DNA of 64,000 bases. It comes from JAANXG01 sp034520625 (GTDB lineage: Bacteria; Pseudomonadota; Gammaproteobacteria; Arenicellales; JAANXG01). The stretch lies in NCBI GenBank assembly GCA_034520625.1, contig JAXHNI010000002.1, positions 124,001 to 188,000 of the forward strand. The letters run 5' to 3'. Positions 8,737 to 17,004 of the stretch are shown piece after piece (the stretch's first letter is position 1; every line of letters begins with the position of its first letter). The notes below the pieces were generated by a model that saw only the letters and a program-made list of their open reading frames with translations, had not been told where the DNA came from and made no database searches. Made by a program: the position numbers and the translations under genes.

Positions 8737-9738
8737 TCAGGTCCCTATCGTAGCAACCAGCACCGCCTTGATGGTGTGCAGGCGGTTCTCGGCCTGGTCC
8801 CAGACCACGGAGGCATCCGATTCGAAGACCTCGTCGGTGACCTCCATGGCTTCCAGTCCGAACTTCTCGTGGATCTCCTTCCCGATCTTGGTGCTGGTAT
8901 CGTGGAACGCCGGCAGGCAGTGCATGAACTTGGCGTGGCGGTTGCCCGTCATGGCCATGACTTCGCTGGTGACCTGGTACGGCTTGAGCAGCTCGATGCG
9001 CTCCTCCCAGACCGAGTCGGATTCCCCCATGGAGACCCAGACATCGGTATACAGGTAATCGCAGCCCCGGACCCCTTCCTCGACGTCATCGGTGATGGTC
9101 ACTTCCCCCTGGGTGTCCCGGCACAGCTCCCGGCAATAGGCGACGGACTCGTCATCGGGCCACAGGGAACGGGGGCCGACCAGCCGCACGTTCATGCCGA
9201 TCTTCGCCGCGCCGATCATCAGGGAGCGGGCCATGTTGCTGCGGGTGTCGCCGATGAACGCGAAATGGATATCCGACATGTGCTTGTGGGTGAACTCGCG
9301 CATGGTCAGGAAATCGGCCAGGATCTGGGTCGGGTGGAACTCGTCCGTCAGACCGTTCCAGACCGGCACGTCCGAATACACGGCAAGCTCTTCCACCACT
9401 TCCTGGCCGAAGCCGCGGTACTCGATGCCGTCATAGATGCGGCTCAACACCCGGGCGGTATCCCGGATGCTCTCCTTGTGCCCGATCTGGGTGCCGGAGG
9501 GCCCGAGATAGGTCACGTGGGCGCCCTGGTCATAGGCAGCGACTTCGAAGCCCACCCGGGTACGCGTGGATGACTTCTCGAAAATGAGCGCGATCTCCTT
9601 GCCCTTGAGGAGCGGCTGCTCGTAGCCGCCGTACTTGGCCGACTTGAGGTCGGCAGCGAGACGGAGCAGAAACCGGATCTCGTCGGGGGAGAAATCCTTC
9701 AGGCTCAGGAAATCGCGGTTCTTCAGGTTGACTGCCAT
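8737..9738 (-). CDS. arcB: Ornithine carbamoyltransferase, catabolic
   Basis: Cytosolic enzyme converting citrulline and phosphate to ornithine and carbamoyl phosphate in arginine fermentation. The 333 residues carry the carbamoyl-phosphate loop SSTRTR (56-61), FHPTQILADFLT (about 134-145), the ornithine-side HCLPAFHD (about 273-280), and a C-terminal ENRLHTIKAVL segment. The sequence alone does not separate catabolic ArcB from anabolic ArgF; the position between arcA and arcC decides it. GGAGGA lies 4 nt before the ATG. The gap to arcA is 33 bp. Confidence 0.96.
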   Translation of the reverse strand: MAVNLKNRDFLSLKDFSPDEIRFLLRLAADLKSAKYGGYEQPLLKGKEIALIFEKSSTRTRVGFEVAAYDQGAHVTYLGPSGTQIGHKESIRDTARVLSRIYDGIEYRGFGQEVVEELAVYSDVPVWNGLTDEFHPTQILADFLTMREFTHKHMSDIHFAFIGDTRSNMARSLMIGAAKIGMNVRLVGPRSLWPDDESVAYCRELCRDTQGEVTITDDVEEGVRGCDYLYTDVWVSMGESDSVWEERIELLKPYQVTSEVMAMTGNRHAKFMHCLPAFHDTSTKIGKEIHEKFGLEAMEVTDEVFESDASVVWDQAENRLHTIKAVLVATIGT

Positions 9739-9771
9739 GGGCTCCTCCGGATCAAGGGATGTGCCACGGGC

Positions 9772-10998
9772 TTAAACCGGCTCGCGCAGCAACGGGCAAC
9801 TCATGCAGTGCCCGCCGCCGCGGCCGCGGCCGAGCTCGTTGCCTTCGATGGTGATCACTTCCACGCCCGCCTTGCGCAGCAGGGTGTTGGTGTAGACATT
9901 GCGCTCGTAGGCCACCACGACCCCGGGCTCCAGCGCGAGCACGTTGTTGCCGTCGTCCCATTGTTCCCGGTCCTGGGCATAGGCGTCGCCGCCGGTGGTG
10001 ACGGTCCGGAGCTTCTTCAGGCCCAGGGCCCGGGCTACCACTTTCAGGAAGTGATCCTTTTCCACGGTCACGTCGAACTCGCCCTCCCGGTCTCCCGGGC
10101 GCAGGCTGAAGGTCCTGACGTGGTCGATCACGTCGGGAAACAGGTTCACCAGATCCCGGTCGCAGAACGTGAACACCGTATCCAGGTGCATGTAGGAACG
10201 GTTGCGGGGCATCTGGCAGGCGATCACCTGCTCCACCGTACCGGCCCTGAACAGGCTTCGCGCGACCTGGGAGACCGCCTGCGGGCTGGTTCTCTCCCCC
10301 ATACCGAACAGCACCACGCGGTCACTGATGGGCATGACATCGCCGCCCTCGCAGGTGGCGAACGCGTGATCCTCGTCGACGTCCCCCCACCAGACATCGA
10401 AATCCGCATCCGCGAACTCGGGGTGGAACCGATAGATCGCCGCCAGGTTCAGCGTCTCCAGCCGCCGCGCCGGCCAGTACATGGGGTTGAGCGTGACGCC
10501 GCCGTGGACCCAGCAGGAGGAGTCCCGGGTGAAAAGCTGGTTTGGCAGCGGCGCCAGAATGAAGTCCTCGGGGTTGAGCACCTGCCCCAGCACCCCCCGG
10601 GGCTCGAACGGCAGCTCGGCACGGCTCATGCCGCCGATCAGCACCGAGGACAGGCGCTCGGCGTCCATTTCCGTCAGTGCGGCGTGGAGGTCCGCGGTGA
10701 GGCCGACCCCCACCGTGTTCTCGTTGATGCGGCGGTCGAGAATCCAGCGCCGGGCCTCCGGGTTCCGCACCGTTTCCTCCAGCAGCTCGCGGACGAACAG
10801 CACCTCGGCGCCCCGATAGCGCATGGCGTCCTCGAACTCGTGATGCTCGATGCGCGCCTGCTTCACCCAGATGACATCGTCGAACAGCAGCGCTTCGCGG
10901 TTGTCCGGGGTCAGACGCGTGAGCTCCAGCCCCGGCCGGTGGACAAGCACATTGCGCAGCTTGCCGACCTCGGAGTGGACGCCCGGTTGCATTGCCAT
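9772..10998 (-). CDS. arcA: Arginine deiminase
   Basis: Hydrolyses arginine to citrulline and ammonia, the first step of the pathway. At 408 residues it is of usual length. Motifs: LVHRPGLELTRLTP at the N terminus, FTRDSSCWVHGGV (about 165-177), HLDTVFTFCD (about 272-281), and the C-terminal GGGHCMSCPLL with the nucleophile at Cys398. An AGGAG sequence 9 nt before the ATG supports the start; a second ATG two codons in is also possible. It lies between the carrier gene (31 bp upstream) and arcB, giving the order carrier-arcA-arcB-arcC. Confidence 0.97.
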   Translation of the reverse strand: MAMQPGVHSEVGKLRNVLVHRPGLELTRLTPDNREALLFDDVIWVKQARIEHHEFEDAMRYRGAEVLFVRELLEETVRNPEARRWILDRRINENTVGVGLTADLHAALTEMDAERLSSVLIGGMSRAELPFEPRGVLGQVLNPEDFILAPLPNQLFTRDSSCWVHGGVTLNPMYWPARRLETLNLAAIYRFHPEFADADFDVWWGDVDEDHAFATCEGGDVMPISDRVVLFGMGERTSPQAVSQVARSLFRAGTVEQVIACQMPRNRSYMHLDTVFTFCDRDLVNLFPDVIDHVRTFSLRPGDREGEFDVTVEKDHFLKVVARALGLKKLRTVTTGGDAYAQDREQWDDGNNVLALEPGVVVAYERNVYTNTLLRKAGVEVITIEGNELGRGRGGGHCMSCPLLREPV

Positions 10999-11029
10999 GG
11001 TTGCGGCTCCTGTTGAGTGAACGGCCCGA

Positions 11030-12439
11030 TCAGGCCATGGCGCCCAGGCTGAGCATGAGCATGATCAGTATGGTGAGCAGAACCAGCAGCGGCCAGGTGA
11101 ATCGCAGCCAGCGCTCGTAGGGCACCCTGCCCAGCGCCAGGCCGCCCATGACCACGGCGAACGTCGGATTGATGAAGTTCACCAGGCCGTTGGCCGACTG
11201 GAAGGCGGTCACCGCCAGCGAACGGTCCACGCCGGCAAACTCCGTCAGTGGCGCCATGATCGGCATGGTGAGGACGGCCAGCCCCGAGGACGAGGGCACA
11301 AAGAACGACAGCCCGACCTGCACCCAGTACATGGTATTGATGAACAGCACGTTCGACAATCCCGCCACCGACAACTCGGACCAGTGCAGTATGGTGGCAG
11401 TAATCTGGCCCGCGTCCATGACCACGACGATGCCCCGGGCGACGCCGATGATCAGCGCCACCCCCAACAGCTCCCTGGCGCCGTCCACGAAGGTCGTGGT
11501 GAACTCACGCTCGCCGAGGCGGCCAATGAACCCGACGACGATGGCCGCCACCAGGAAAAGCCCCGACATCTCGGCCATCCACCAGCCGCCGCTGGACACG
11601 CCCCAGATCATCACCGCAAAGGTCAACCCGAATACGGTTAGAACGACCTTGTGGGTGCCGGTGAAATCCGGCATCTCCTCTTCCGCCGCCTTCTGCTTGC
11701 CGACGAAATACGCCTGGTTGTCCTCTTTCATGTCCGCCACGATGGACGTCGACGGATCCGAGCGAACCTTCGCGGCGTAGCGCATCACGTATCCGACGCA
11801 CAGTATCCAGCCGACTATCAGTATAACGAAGCGCAGCACCATGCCCTGGGTAAATGGTATGTCCGCCGCGTTGGACGCGATCACCGTCGCGAAGGGATTG
11901 ATGGTGGAGCCGAGCACGCCGATGCCGGCGCCGATCAGGATAATGGCCACGCCGGTCACGGCATCGTAGCCCGCCGCGATCATCACGGGCACGATGATCA
12001 TGTAAAACGCCAGCGTCTCCTCCGCCATACCGTACGTGGTGCCGCCGGCGGCAAACAGGAACATCAGTATGGGTATCATCCACTGCTCCCGCCCGGACAG
12101 GGCCCGCATGATCCGCGCGATGCCGGCATTGATGGCGCCGGTTTTCGTAACCACGCCGAGAAAGCCGCCGATCATGAGCACGAACAGGGCTACGTCGATG
12201 GCGTTCGCCTCGTAGGAATCCGGGTCGTACAGACCGGCGATGGGCGCCATGATGACGGCCTTCAGGCCCTGGGGATTGGACTCGACCTGTTTATAGGTGC
12301 CGGCGACCGGCACTTCCTTGTCCAGTGCCTCGCTGTAGGTCATCTCGTACTCCCCCGCCGGGATGACCCAGGTCAGGGCCGCCACGAGAATGATCAGGAT
12401 GTAGAGTATGGTAAACGCCGTCGGAAACCTGAATTTCAT
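11030..12439 (-). CDS. YfcC-family membrane carrier, likely arginine/ornithine exchanger of the arc operon
   Basis: A 469-residue integral membrane protein with about 12 helices, belonging to the YfcC/DcuC-type ion transporter group rather than the APC-family ArcD found in many arc operons. Family features are the N-terminal FPTAFTILYILI, AALTWVIPAGEY, GGTTYGMAEETLAFY (about 132-146), LGSTINPFATVIAS (about 175-188) and FINPTFAVVMGGLALG near the C terminus. GGGAAGA precedes the ATG. As first gene of the arc operon, behind an FNR box, it is inferred to exchange arginine for ornithine; substrate is by context only. Confidence 0.8.
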   Translation of the reverse strand: MKFRFPTAFTILYILIILVAALTWVIPAGEYEMTYSEALDKEVPVAGTYKQVESNPQGLKAVIMAPIAGLYDPDSYEANAIDVALFVLMIGGFLGVVTKTGAINAGIARIMRALSGREQWMIPILMFLFAAGGTTYGMAEETLAFYMIIVPVMIAAGYDAVTGVAIILIGAGIGVLGSTINPFATVIASNAADIPFTQGMVLRFVILIVGWILCVGYVMRYAAKVRSDPSTSIVADMKEDNQAYFVGKQKAAEEEMPDFTGTHKVVLTVFGLTFAVMIWGVSSGGWWMAEMSGLFLVAAIVVGFIGRLGEREFTTTFVDGARELLGVALIIGVARGIVVVMDAGQITATILHWSELSVAGLSNVLFINTMYWVQVGLSFFVPSSSGLAVLTMPIMAPLTEFAGVDRSLAVTAFQSANGLVNFINPTFAVVMGGLALGRVPYERWLRFTWPLLVLLTILIMLMLSLGAMA

Positions 12440-12498
12440 TCTTCCCGTCCTTCGTGTTTGGTTGGCGGCAATTGGAACACAACCCCGGGGCGGAACCG

Positions 12499-12512
12499 TT
12501 GATTCAGATCAA
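12499..12512. promoter_or_regulatory. Perfect FNR/ANR box of the arc operon
   Basis: TTGATTCAGATCAA is an exact match to TTGAT-N4-ATCAA. The centre is about 66 bp upstream of the carrier gene's ATG. A TCCAAT hexamer (minus strand, 12471-12476) is centred 32 bp from the box centre, as in class II FNR-activated promoters, predicting a transcription start near 12464. ANR control of arginine deiminase operons is well known in Pseudomonas. The box also lies about 70 bp before the divergent phosphorylase gene and could affect it. Confidence 0.8.
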
Positions 12513-12575
12513 CGTGGCGAAGAATACCAATGCCGTTCCCGGCCCGGTCCGAACCCGGTTCGGCTTAATGAATCA

Positions 12576-14162
12576 ATGGACAAGGCGCCTCCGGGCGACA
12601 GCAGCTATATTCGTCTCATGCGCTCGAAAAAATCACCTGCCGGCCGCCTCAAGCTACGCCACGTCGCCCTGGACACCTACCACGAGAACGTGGCCTACAT
12701 GCACCGCGACTGCGAGGTCTACCGGGCGGAGGGATTCCAGGCCTTGTCCAAGGTCAGGATCAGCTCCGATGGCCACAGCGTGCTGGCCATGCTCAACGTG
12801 GTGCGCGACGAGTCGCTGGTATCCCGGGACGAGCTCGGGCTGTGTGACCAGGCTTTCGAGCAGCTCGGTCTCGACGAGGGCACCCGGCTGGCCGTCGAGC
12901 ATGCCGAACCGCCGGCGTCCATGAGCTGCGTGCGGCGCAAGATCGACGGGGAGCGTCTCAACAAGGCCGACTTCCAGGCCATAACCCGGGAGATCGCCGA
13001 CAATCAGTACACCAAGATGGAAATGGCGGCGTTTCTCGTCGCCGCCGACCAGGGCGGCCTGGACCGGGATGAGGTTCTCTACTACACCGAAGCCATGGCG
13101 GATACCGGCCACCGGCTGGACTGGCACGAGTCCCTGGTGGCGGACAAGCACTGTATCGGCGGGATCCCGGGCAACCGCACGTCCATGCTCGTCGTGCCCA
13201 TTGTCGCGGCCCATGGCATGCTCATTCCGAAGACGTCCAGCCGCGCCATCACTTCCCCCGCCGGCACCGCCGACACCATGGAAGTCCTGGCGCAGGTGGA
13301 CCTGTCACCGGCGGACCTGCACCGGGTCGTGCGCGGCGAGCGGGGATGCCTGGCCTGGGGCGGAACCGCTGGTCTGGCGCCGGTGGACGACATACTCATC
13401 TCGGTTGAAAGACCGCTGGGAATCGACGCCAGCGGACAGATGGTGGCCTCGATCCTGGCCAAGAAGCTGGCGGCCGGCTCCACCCACCTCGTGGTGGATA
13501 TCCCCGTCGGCCCCAGCGCCAAGATCCGCAGCGAGCGCAGCGCCATGCAGCTGCGCAAGCTGTTCGAGTACGTGGGCGACCGCTGCGGCATTCACCTCGA
13601 AGTCATGATCACCGACGGCCGGCAGCCCGTCGGGCGCGGTATCGGCCCCGCGCTGGAAGCCCGCGATATAATGCAGGTCCTCCGCAACGAAACCGCGGCG
13701 CCGGAGGATCTGCGGCTCAAGGCCCTCTACCTGGCCGGCCGCGTGATCGAGTTCGATCCCGACGTGCGCGGCGGCCGCGGCTTCGCCATTGCCCGCGATA
13801 TACTCGAATCCGGCCGCGCCCTCGCCAAGATGGAAGCCATCATCGAGAGCCAGGGCGTACAATCGAAGCCCGCGCAACTGGGCGCGCTCACTCACGAAGT
13901 CCCGGCCCGTCACGAAGGGGTGGTAAGCGCCATCGACAACTACCGAGTGAACCGCATCGCGAGCCTCGCGGGCGCTCCGATGGACAAGGGGGCCGGAGTG
14001 GACCTGTTGAAGAAAGTCGGGGACCGGGTCGCCGCCGGCGAGCCTCTGTACCGGCTCCATGCCCAGTTCCAGGCCAACTTCAACTTCGCACGCACCATGA
14101 TCGAAAAAGACACGGGTTTCGTCTTAGGCGAAAACATCGACACGAATACTTTGAATGCCTGA
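12576..14162 (+). CDS. AMP phosphorylase / thymidine phosphorylase family protein
   Basis: Nucleoside/nucleotide phosphorylase of the archaeal-like AMP phosphorylase branch (phosphorolysis of AMP to adenine and ribose 1,5-bisphosphate in archaeal members); the bacterial homologues are usually annotated putative thymidine phosphorylase. The protein is about 528 residues. It has a branch-specific N-terminal domain (ALDTYHENVAYMHRDC) and the family signature KTSSRAITSPAGTADTMEVL, with a phosphate-site KHCIGGIPGNRTSM just before. No clear ribosome binding site is seen: 12576 is chosen, but ATGs at 12408 and 12618 are possible. Its stop overlaps the start of the PRPP synthetase-like gene by 8 nt. 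Substrate (AMP versus a pyrimidine nucleoside) is not settled by sequence. Confidence 0.85.
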   Translation: MDKAPPGDSSYIRLMRSKKSPAGRLKLRHVALDTYHENVAYMHRDCEVYRAEGFQALSKVRISSDGHSVLAMLNVVRDESLVSRDELGLCDQAFEQLGLDEGTRLAVEHAEPPASMSCVRRKIDGERLNKADFQAITREIADNQYTKMEMAAFLVAADQGGLDRDEVLYYTEAMADTGHRLDWHESLVADKHCIGGIPGNRTSMLVVPIVAAHGMLIPKTSSRAITSPAGTADTMEVLAQVDLSPADLHRVVRGERGCLAWGGTAGLAPVDDILISVERPLGIDASGQMVASILAKKLAAGSTHLVVDIPVGPSAKIRSERSAMQLRKLFEYVGDRCGIHLEVMITDGRQPVGRGIGPALEARDIMQVLRNETAAPEDLRLKALYLAGRVIEFDPDVRGGRGFAIARDILESGRALAKMEAIIESQGVQSKPAQLGALTHEVPARHEGVVSAIDNYRVNRIASLAGAPMDKGAGVDLLKKVGDRVAAGEPLYRLHAQFQANFNFARTMIEKDTGFVLGENIDTNTLNA

Positions 14163-15039
14163 AAGCAAACATTTACTGGTCCTCGGCTTCCCGGATTACT
14201 CCGACCAGGCGAACCGGCTCGCCGGGGCCCTGGACAGCGCCTGCAAGATCGTCGACGTGCACCGCTTTCCGGACGGGGAAAGCCGTGTCCGCCTGCCGGA
14301 GAACGTACCGGCCCACGTCGTGTTCTGCCGCAGCCTGAACCAGCCCAATGACAAGCTCGTGGAGCTGATGCTCGCCGCCTGCACGGCGCGGGAGCTGGGC
14401 GCCCGCCGGCTGACCCTGGTGGCCCCGTACCTTTGTTACATGCGTCAGGATACGGCGTTCGTTCCGGGCGAAGCGGTCAGCCAGACCATCGTCGGTGACT
14501 GGCTCGGAAGCCTGTTCGACCGGGTCGTCACCGTGGACCCCCACCTGCACCGAACGGACAACCTCGAGGCGGTGCTCCCCGGGACCGACGCCGTGGCCCT
14601 GAGCGCCGCACCGGCGATGAGCGAGTATCTGAAGCATCTACCGGAGTCGCCGCTGCTCATCGGCCCCGATGGCGAATCGCGGCAGTGGGTGGAGCAGATC
14701 GCGGACCTGTCGGGAGTGGAATTCGCCGTGGCCAGCAAACAGCGCAGCGGGGACCGCGACGTCGAAGTAACACTGCCCGACAGCGGGTGCGAGGACAGGA
14801 ACGTGGTGCTCGTCGACGATATCATCAGCACCGGTGAAACCATGGCTGCGGCTGCCCGGCTGGCCAGGGCGGAAGGCGCTGCCGAGGTTCACTGCCTGGT
14901 CACCCACGCCCTGTTCTGCGAAGGCGCCCTGGCGTTGCTGGAGACGGCGGGCGCAGCGGGCGTGGTGAGCACCGACAGCATTACGCACGAGTCGAACCGG
15001 ATCCACCTCGCCCCGCTCCTCGCCGAAGCCGTTTCATGA
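14155..15039 (+). CDS. Ribose-phosphate pyrophosphokinase (PRPP synthetase) homologue, short form
   Basis: A 294-residue PRPP synthetase-like protein, shorter than the usual 310-320. It keeps the ATP/ribose-phosphate landmarks: RFPDGESRVRL (about 37-47), PYLCYMRQD (about 96-104), VTVDPHLHR (about 126-134), a flexible-loop KQRSGDRDVEV, and the PRPP loop VVLVDDIISTGET. Canonical PRPP synthetase makes PRPP from ribose 5-phosphate and ATP. Overlap of 8 nt with the phosphorylase gene and a 4-nt overlap with the next gene imply coupled translation. A link to ribose 1,5-bisphosphate produced by the upstream enzyme is inferred, not shown. The essential housekeeping prs is presumably elsewhere. Confidence 0.87.
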   Translation: MPESKHLLVLGFPDYSDQANRLAGALDSACKIVDVHRFPDGESRVRLPENVPAHVVFCRSLNQPNDKLVELMLAACTARELGARRLTLVAPYLCYMRQDTAFVPGEAVSQTIVGDWLGSLFDRVVTVDPHLHRTDNLEAVLPGTDAVALSAAPAMSEYLKHLPESPLLIGPDGESRQWVEQIADLSGVEFAVASKQRSGDRDVEVTLPDSGCEDRNVVLVDDIISTGETMAAAARLARAEGAAEVHCLVTHALFCEGALALLETAGAAGVVSTDSITHESNRIHLAPLLAEAVS

Positions 15040-16424
15040 AGCTGCAATTCCTTGGCGCCGCCCGCGAGGTGACGGGCTCATGCTACCTGCTGACCTGCGG
15101 CGGGGCGAAGGTACTGATCGAATGCGGCCTGATCCAGGGCAGCGGCGAGCACGAGCGCCACAACCATGACGCCTTCGGCTTCGATCCGAAGGATCTGGAT
15201 GCCGTGGTCGTCACCCACGCACACATCGATCATTCCGGCCGCCTGCCCCTGCTGGTCAAGCGCGGCTACCGGGGGCCGGTTTACACCCACCGGGCAACGG
15301 TCGACCTGTGCAAGGTGATGCTGGCCGACTCGGCGTACCTGCAGGAAAAGGAGGCGGAATGGCAGAGCCGGGACGGCAAGGGCGACGACGGAGAGCGCGT
15401 CGAGCCCCTGTACACCCGGGACGATGCCGCACGCACACAGGAGCACTTCCGGGCGCTCGAGTACGGCAGCCCGGCGGAGATCGCCGACGGCGTGACAATC
15501 ACCCTGCACGATGCCGGGCATATCCTCGGCTCGGCGATCGCGGCGCTGCAGGCGACGGAAAACGGCGTAACCCGCCGAATCGTGTTCAGCGGCGACCTGG
15601 GTCATCGCGGCGCCCCCATCCTGCGGGATCCGGAAACGCTTTCCGACGCCGATCTGGTTGTCCTGGAAAGCACCTACGGCGACCGGCTGCACCGCTCCTG
15701 GCAGGACACCTGGCGGGAAATGGGCGGCATCATCTCGAACGCCCGCAGCGAGAAGGGCAACATCCTGATTCCGGCGTTCACCGTCGGCCGCACCCAGGAA
15801 CTGCTGTATGTCTTCCATCAGAACTTCAACGAATGGGGCCTGGGCGACTGGCGGGTATTCCTGGACAGCCCCATGGGCATTTCGGCTACCGGCATCTACG
15901 AAAGGCACGCCAGGGTATATGACCAACGCGCCAGCTCTTTTAGCGAGGCGCATGACGGGCTGTTCAACCTGCCCAACCTGTACATGAGCGAGACCCCGAA
16001 GGAGTCCATGATCATCAACCAGATCCGCTCCGGCGCGATCGTCATCGCCGGGAGCGGCATGTGCACCGGCGGGCGCATCAAGCACCATCTCAAGCACAAC
16101 ATCTGGCGCGAGCAGACCCACGTGATGATCGTGGGATTCCAGGCCCGCGGCACCCCCGGCCGCGCGCTGGTGGACGGTGCCGAGCGCATCCGCCTGTGGA
16201 ACAGGGAGTACACTGTCGCCGCGAAGGTCCACACTATTGGCGGCCTGTCAGCCCACGCCGATCAGCGCGGCCTGCTGGAGTGGTACGGCAATTTCACCGG
16301 CCGGCCTCCGGTATGCCTGGTGCACGGCGAGCCCGAATCCATGGACGCTCTCGCCGGAAAACTGACCGACGACTATAACGCCGAAGTCACGCGGCCTGAG
16401 TACGGACAGACCATAACCATCTAG
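15036..16424 (+). CDS. Beta-CASP metallo-beta-lactamase fold hydrolase (predicted RNase)
   Basis: A 462-residue protein with an N-terminal metallo-beta-lactamase domain (FLGAAREVTGS, DGGG-equivalent ECGLIQG, then THAHIDHSGRLP with the metal ligands near residues 57-63), a beta-CASP insertion (about 200-390, AFTVGRTQELLY) and a C-terminal RMMBL-like GGLSAHADQRGLL segment. This matches the YSH1/CPSF73-like exonuclease group that processes RNA with zinc. ATG overlaps the previous stop (ATGA). Third gene of the phosphorylase-PRPP synthetase operon; a role in supplying nucleotides from RNA decay is a context inference only. It is followed directly by a perfect hairpin. Confidence 0.88.
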   Translation: MKLQFLGAAREVTGSCYLLTCGGAKVLIECGLIQGSGEHERHNHDAFGFDPKDLDAVVVTHAHIDHSGRLPLLVKRGYRGPVYTHRATVDLCKVMLADSAYLQEKEAEWQSRDGKGDDGERVEPLYTRDDAARTQEHFRALEYGSPAEIADGVTITLHDAGHILGSAIAALQATENGVTRRIVFSGDLGHRGAPILRDPETLSDADLVVLESTYGDRLHRSWQDTWREMGGIISNARSEKGNILIPAFTVGRTQELLYVFHQNFNEWGLGDWRVFLDSPMGISATGIYERHARVYDQRASSFSEAHDGLFNLPNLYMSETPKESMIINQIRSGAIVIAGSGMCTGGRIKHHLKHNIWREQTHVMIVGFQARGTPGRALVDGAERIRLWNREYTVAAKVHTIGGLSAHADQRGLLEWYGNFTGRPPVCLVHGEPESMDALAGKLTDDYNAEVTRPEYGQTITI

Positions 16425-16455
16425 GGAAACTCTGATCAATTCAGAGTTTCCCTAG
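16421..16455. terminator. Perfect 15-bp hairpin after the beta-CASP gene
   Basis: CTAGGGAAACTCTGA, a 5-nt loop, then its exact complement TCAGAGTTTCCCTAG. The TAG stop of the beta-CASP gene is inside the left arm. There is no T-run after it, so it is not a textbook intrinsic terminator. The sharply bounded, perfect arms would also fit two abutting ends of a lost insertion element; the broken gene fragment right after it makes that possible. Confidence 0.5.
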
Positions 16456-16493
16456 CGTTGACATGCGGTGGCACCTCTCCATGAGAGCCGTGC

Positions 16494-16696
16494 ATGTTTT
16501 GTTATCGATTGCTGATCCGCGAGTTCGACGAGCGCGAGGGCTGGAGGGCCCGGGCCTGAAGTCCTGCGCCCACTGGCTGAACTGGCAATGCGGCATCGCC
16601 CTCGGCGCCGCCCGGGAGAAGGTCCGCGTCGCCCACGCCCTCGAGGACCTGCCCCGGATCAGCGAGGCCTTCCGCACCGGCCGGATTTCCGAATGA
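16494..16696 (+). pseudogene. DUF222/HNH endonuclease-like protein, broken fragment
   Basis: Two frames together read like the middle of the DUF222 domain found in HNH endonucleases of the 13E12 type. One frame gives MFCYRLLIREFDEREGW from 16494; the next frame continues GLKSCAHWLNWQCGIALGAA and then ends at 16696 soon after ISEAFRTGRIS. A 1-nt deletion or 2-nt insertion near 16545 separates them, and the C-terminal HNH nuclease part is missing. It is therefore a non-functional remnant. Such genes are often repeated in genomes and in accessory regions, in keeping with the toxin-antitoxin pair next to it. Confidence 0.7.
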
Positions 16697-16704
16697 GGTC
16701 AATC

Positions 16705-16740
16705 TGCTAGCGTTGCCAGCATTGATAGCATATGCTAGCA
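16705..16740. promoter_or_regulatory. Probable FitA-type operator of the toxin-antitoxin pair
   Basis: Half-sites TGCTAGCG (16705), TGATAGCA (16723) and TGCTAGCA (16733) resemble the TGCTATCA/TGATAGCA half-sites bound by Neisseria FitAB. The first two are inverted around a 10-nt spacer; the last two form a near-perfect palindrome around CATATG. The site lies 31-66 bp before the proposed antitoxin start and would make the pair autoregulated. Confidence 0.6.
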
Positions 16741-16770
16741 TCGAGCTTATATCCTTTTCCGGACCCGCTG

Positions 16771-17004
16771 TTGGCCAATATAAGTGTGCGAAAGATCGAT
16801 GAGCAGACCCTGGCGCATCTGCGGCTGCGTGCGGCGCGCCATGGCGTCTCCATGGAAGAGGAAATCCGACGCATCCTCAAGCAAGCCGTGTCGGGACCGA
16901 AACGGTTGGGTGACCTCGCCCTGGAGATGTTCGGTCCGGAACAGGGGGTCGATCTGGCCCTGCCTGAACACGAGCCGCATGAACCCGTGGACCTCGCCAG
17001 GTGA
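16771..17004 (+). CDS. FitA-like ribbon-helix-helix antitoxin
   Basis: Small DNA-binding antitoxin of the VapB/FitA group, 77 residues if translation starts at TTG 16771. From there the protein begins ANISVRKIDEQTLAHLRLRA, the typical ribbon-helix-helix start, followed by SMEEEIRRILKQAV (second helix) and a C-terminal tail that would wrap the toxin. An in-frame ATG at 16732 would add 13 residues but falls inside the operator half-sites, so TTG is preferred; the ribosome binding site is weak in both cases. The stop overlaps the toxin start (GTGA). Confidence 0.8.
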   Translation: MANISVRKIDEQTLAHLRLRAARHGVSMEEEIRRILKQAVSGPKRLGDLALEMFGPEQGVDLALPEHEPHEPVDLAR

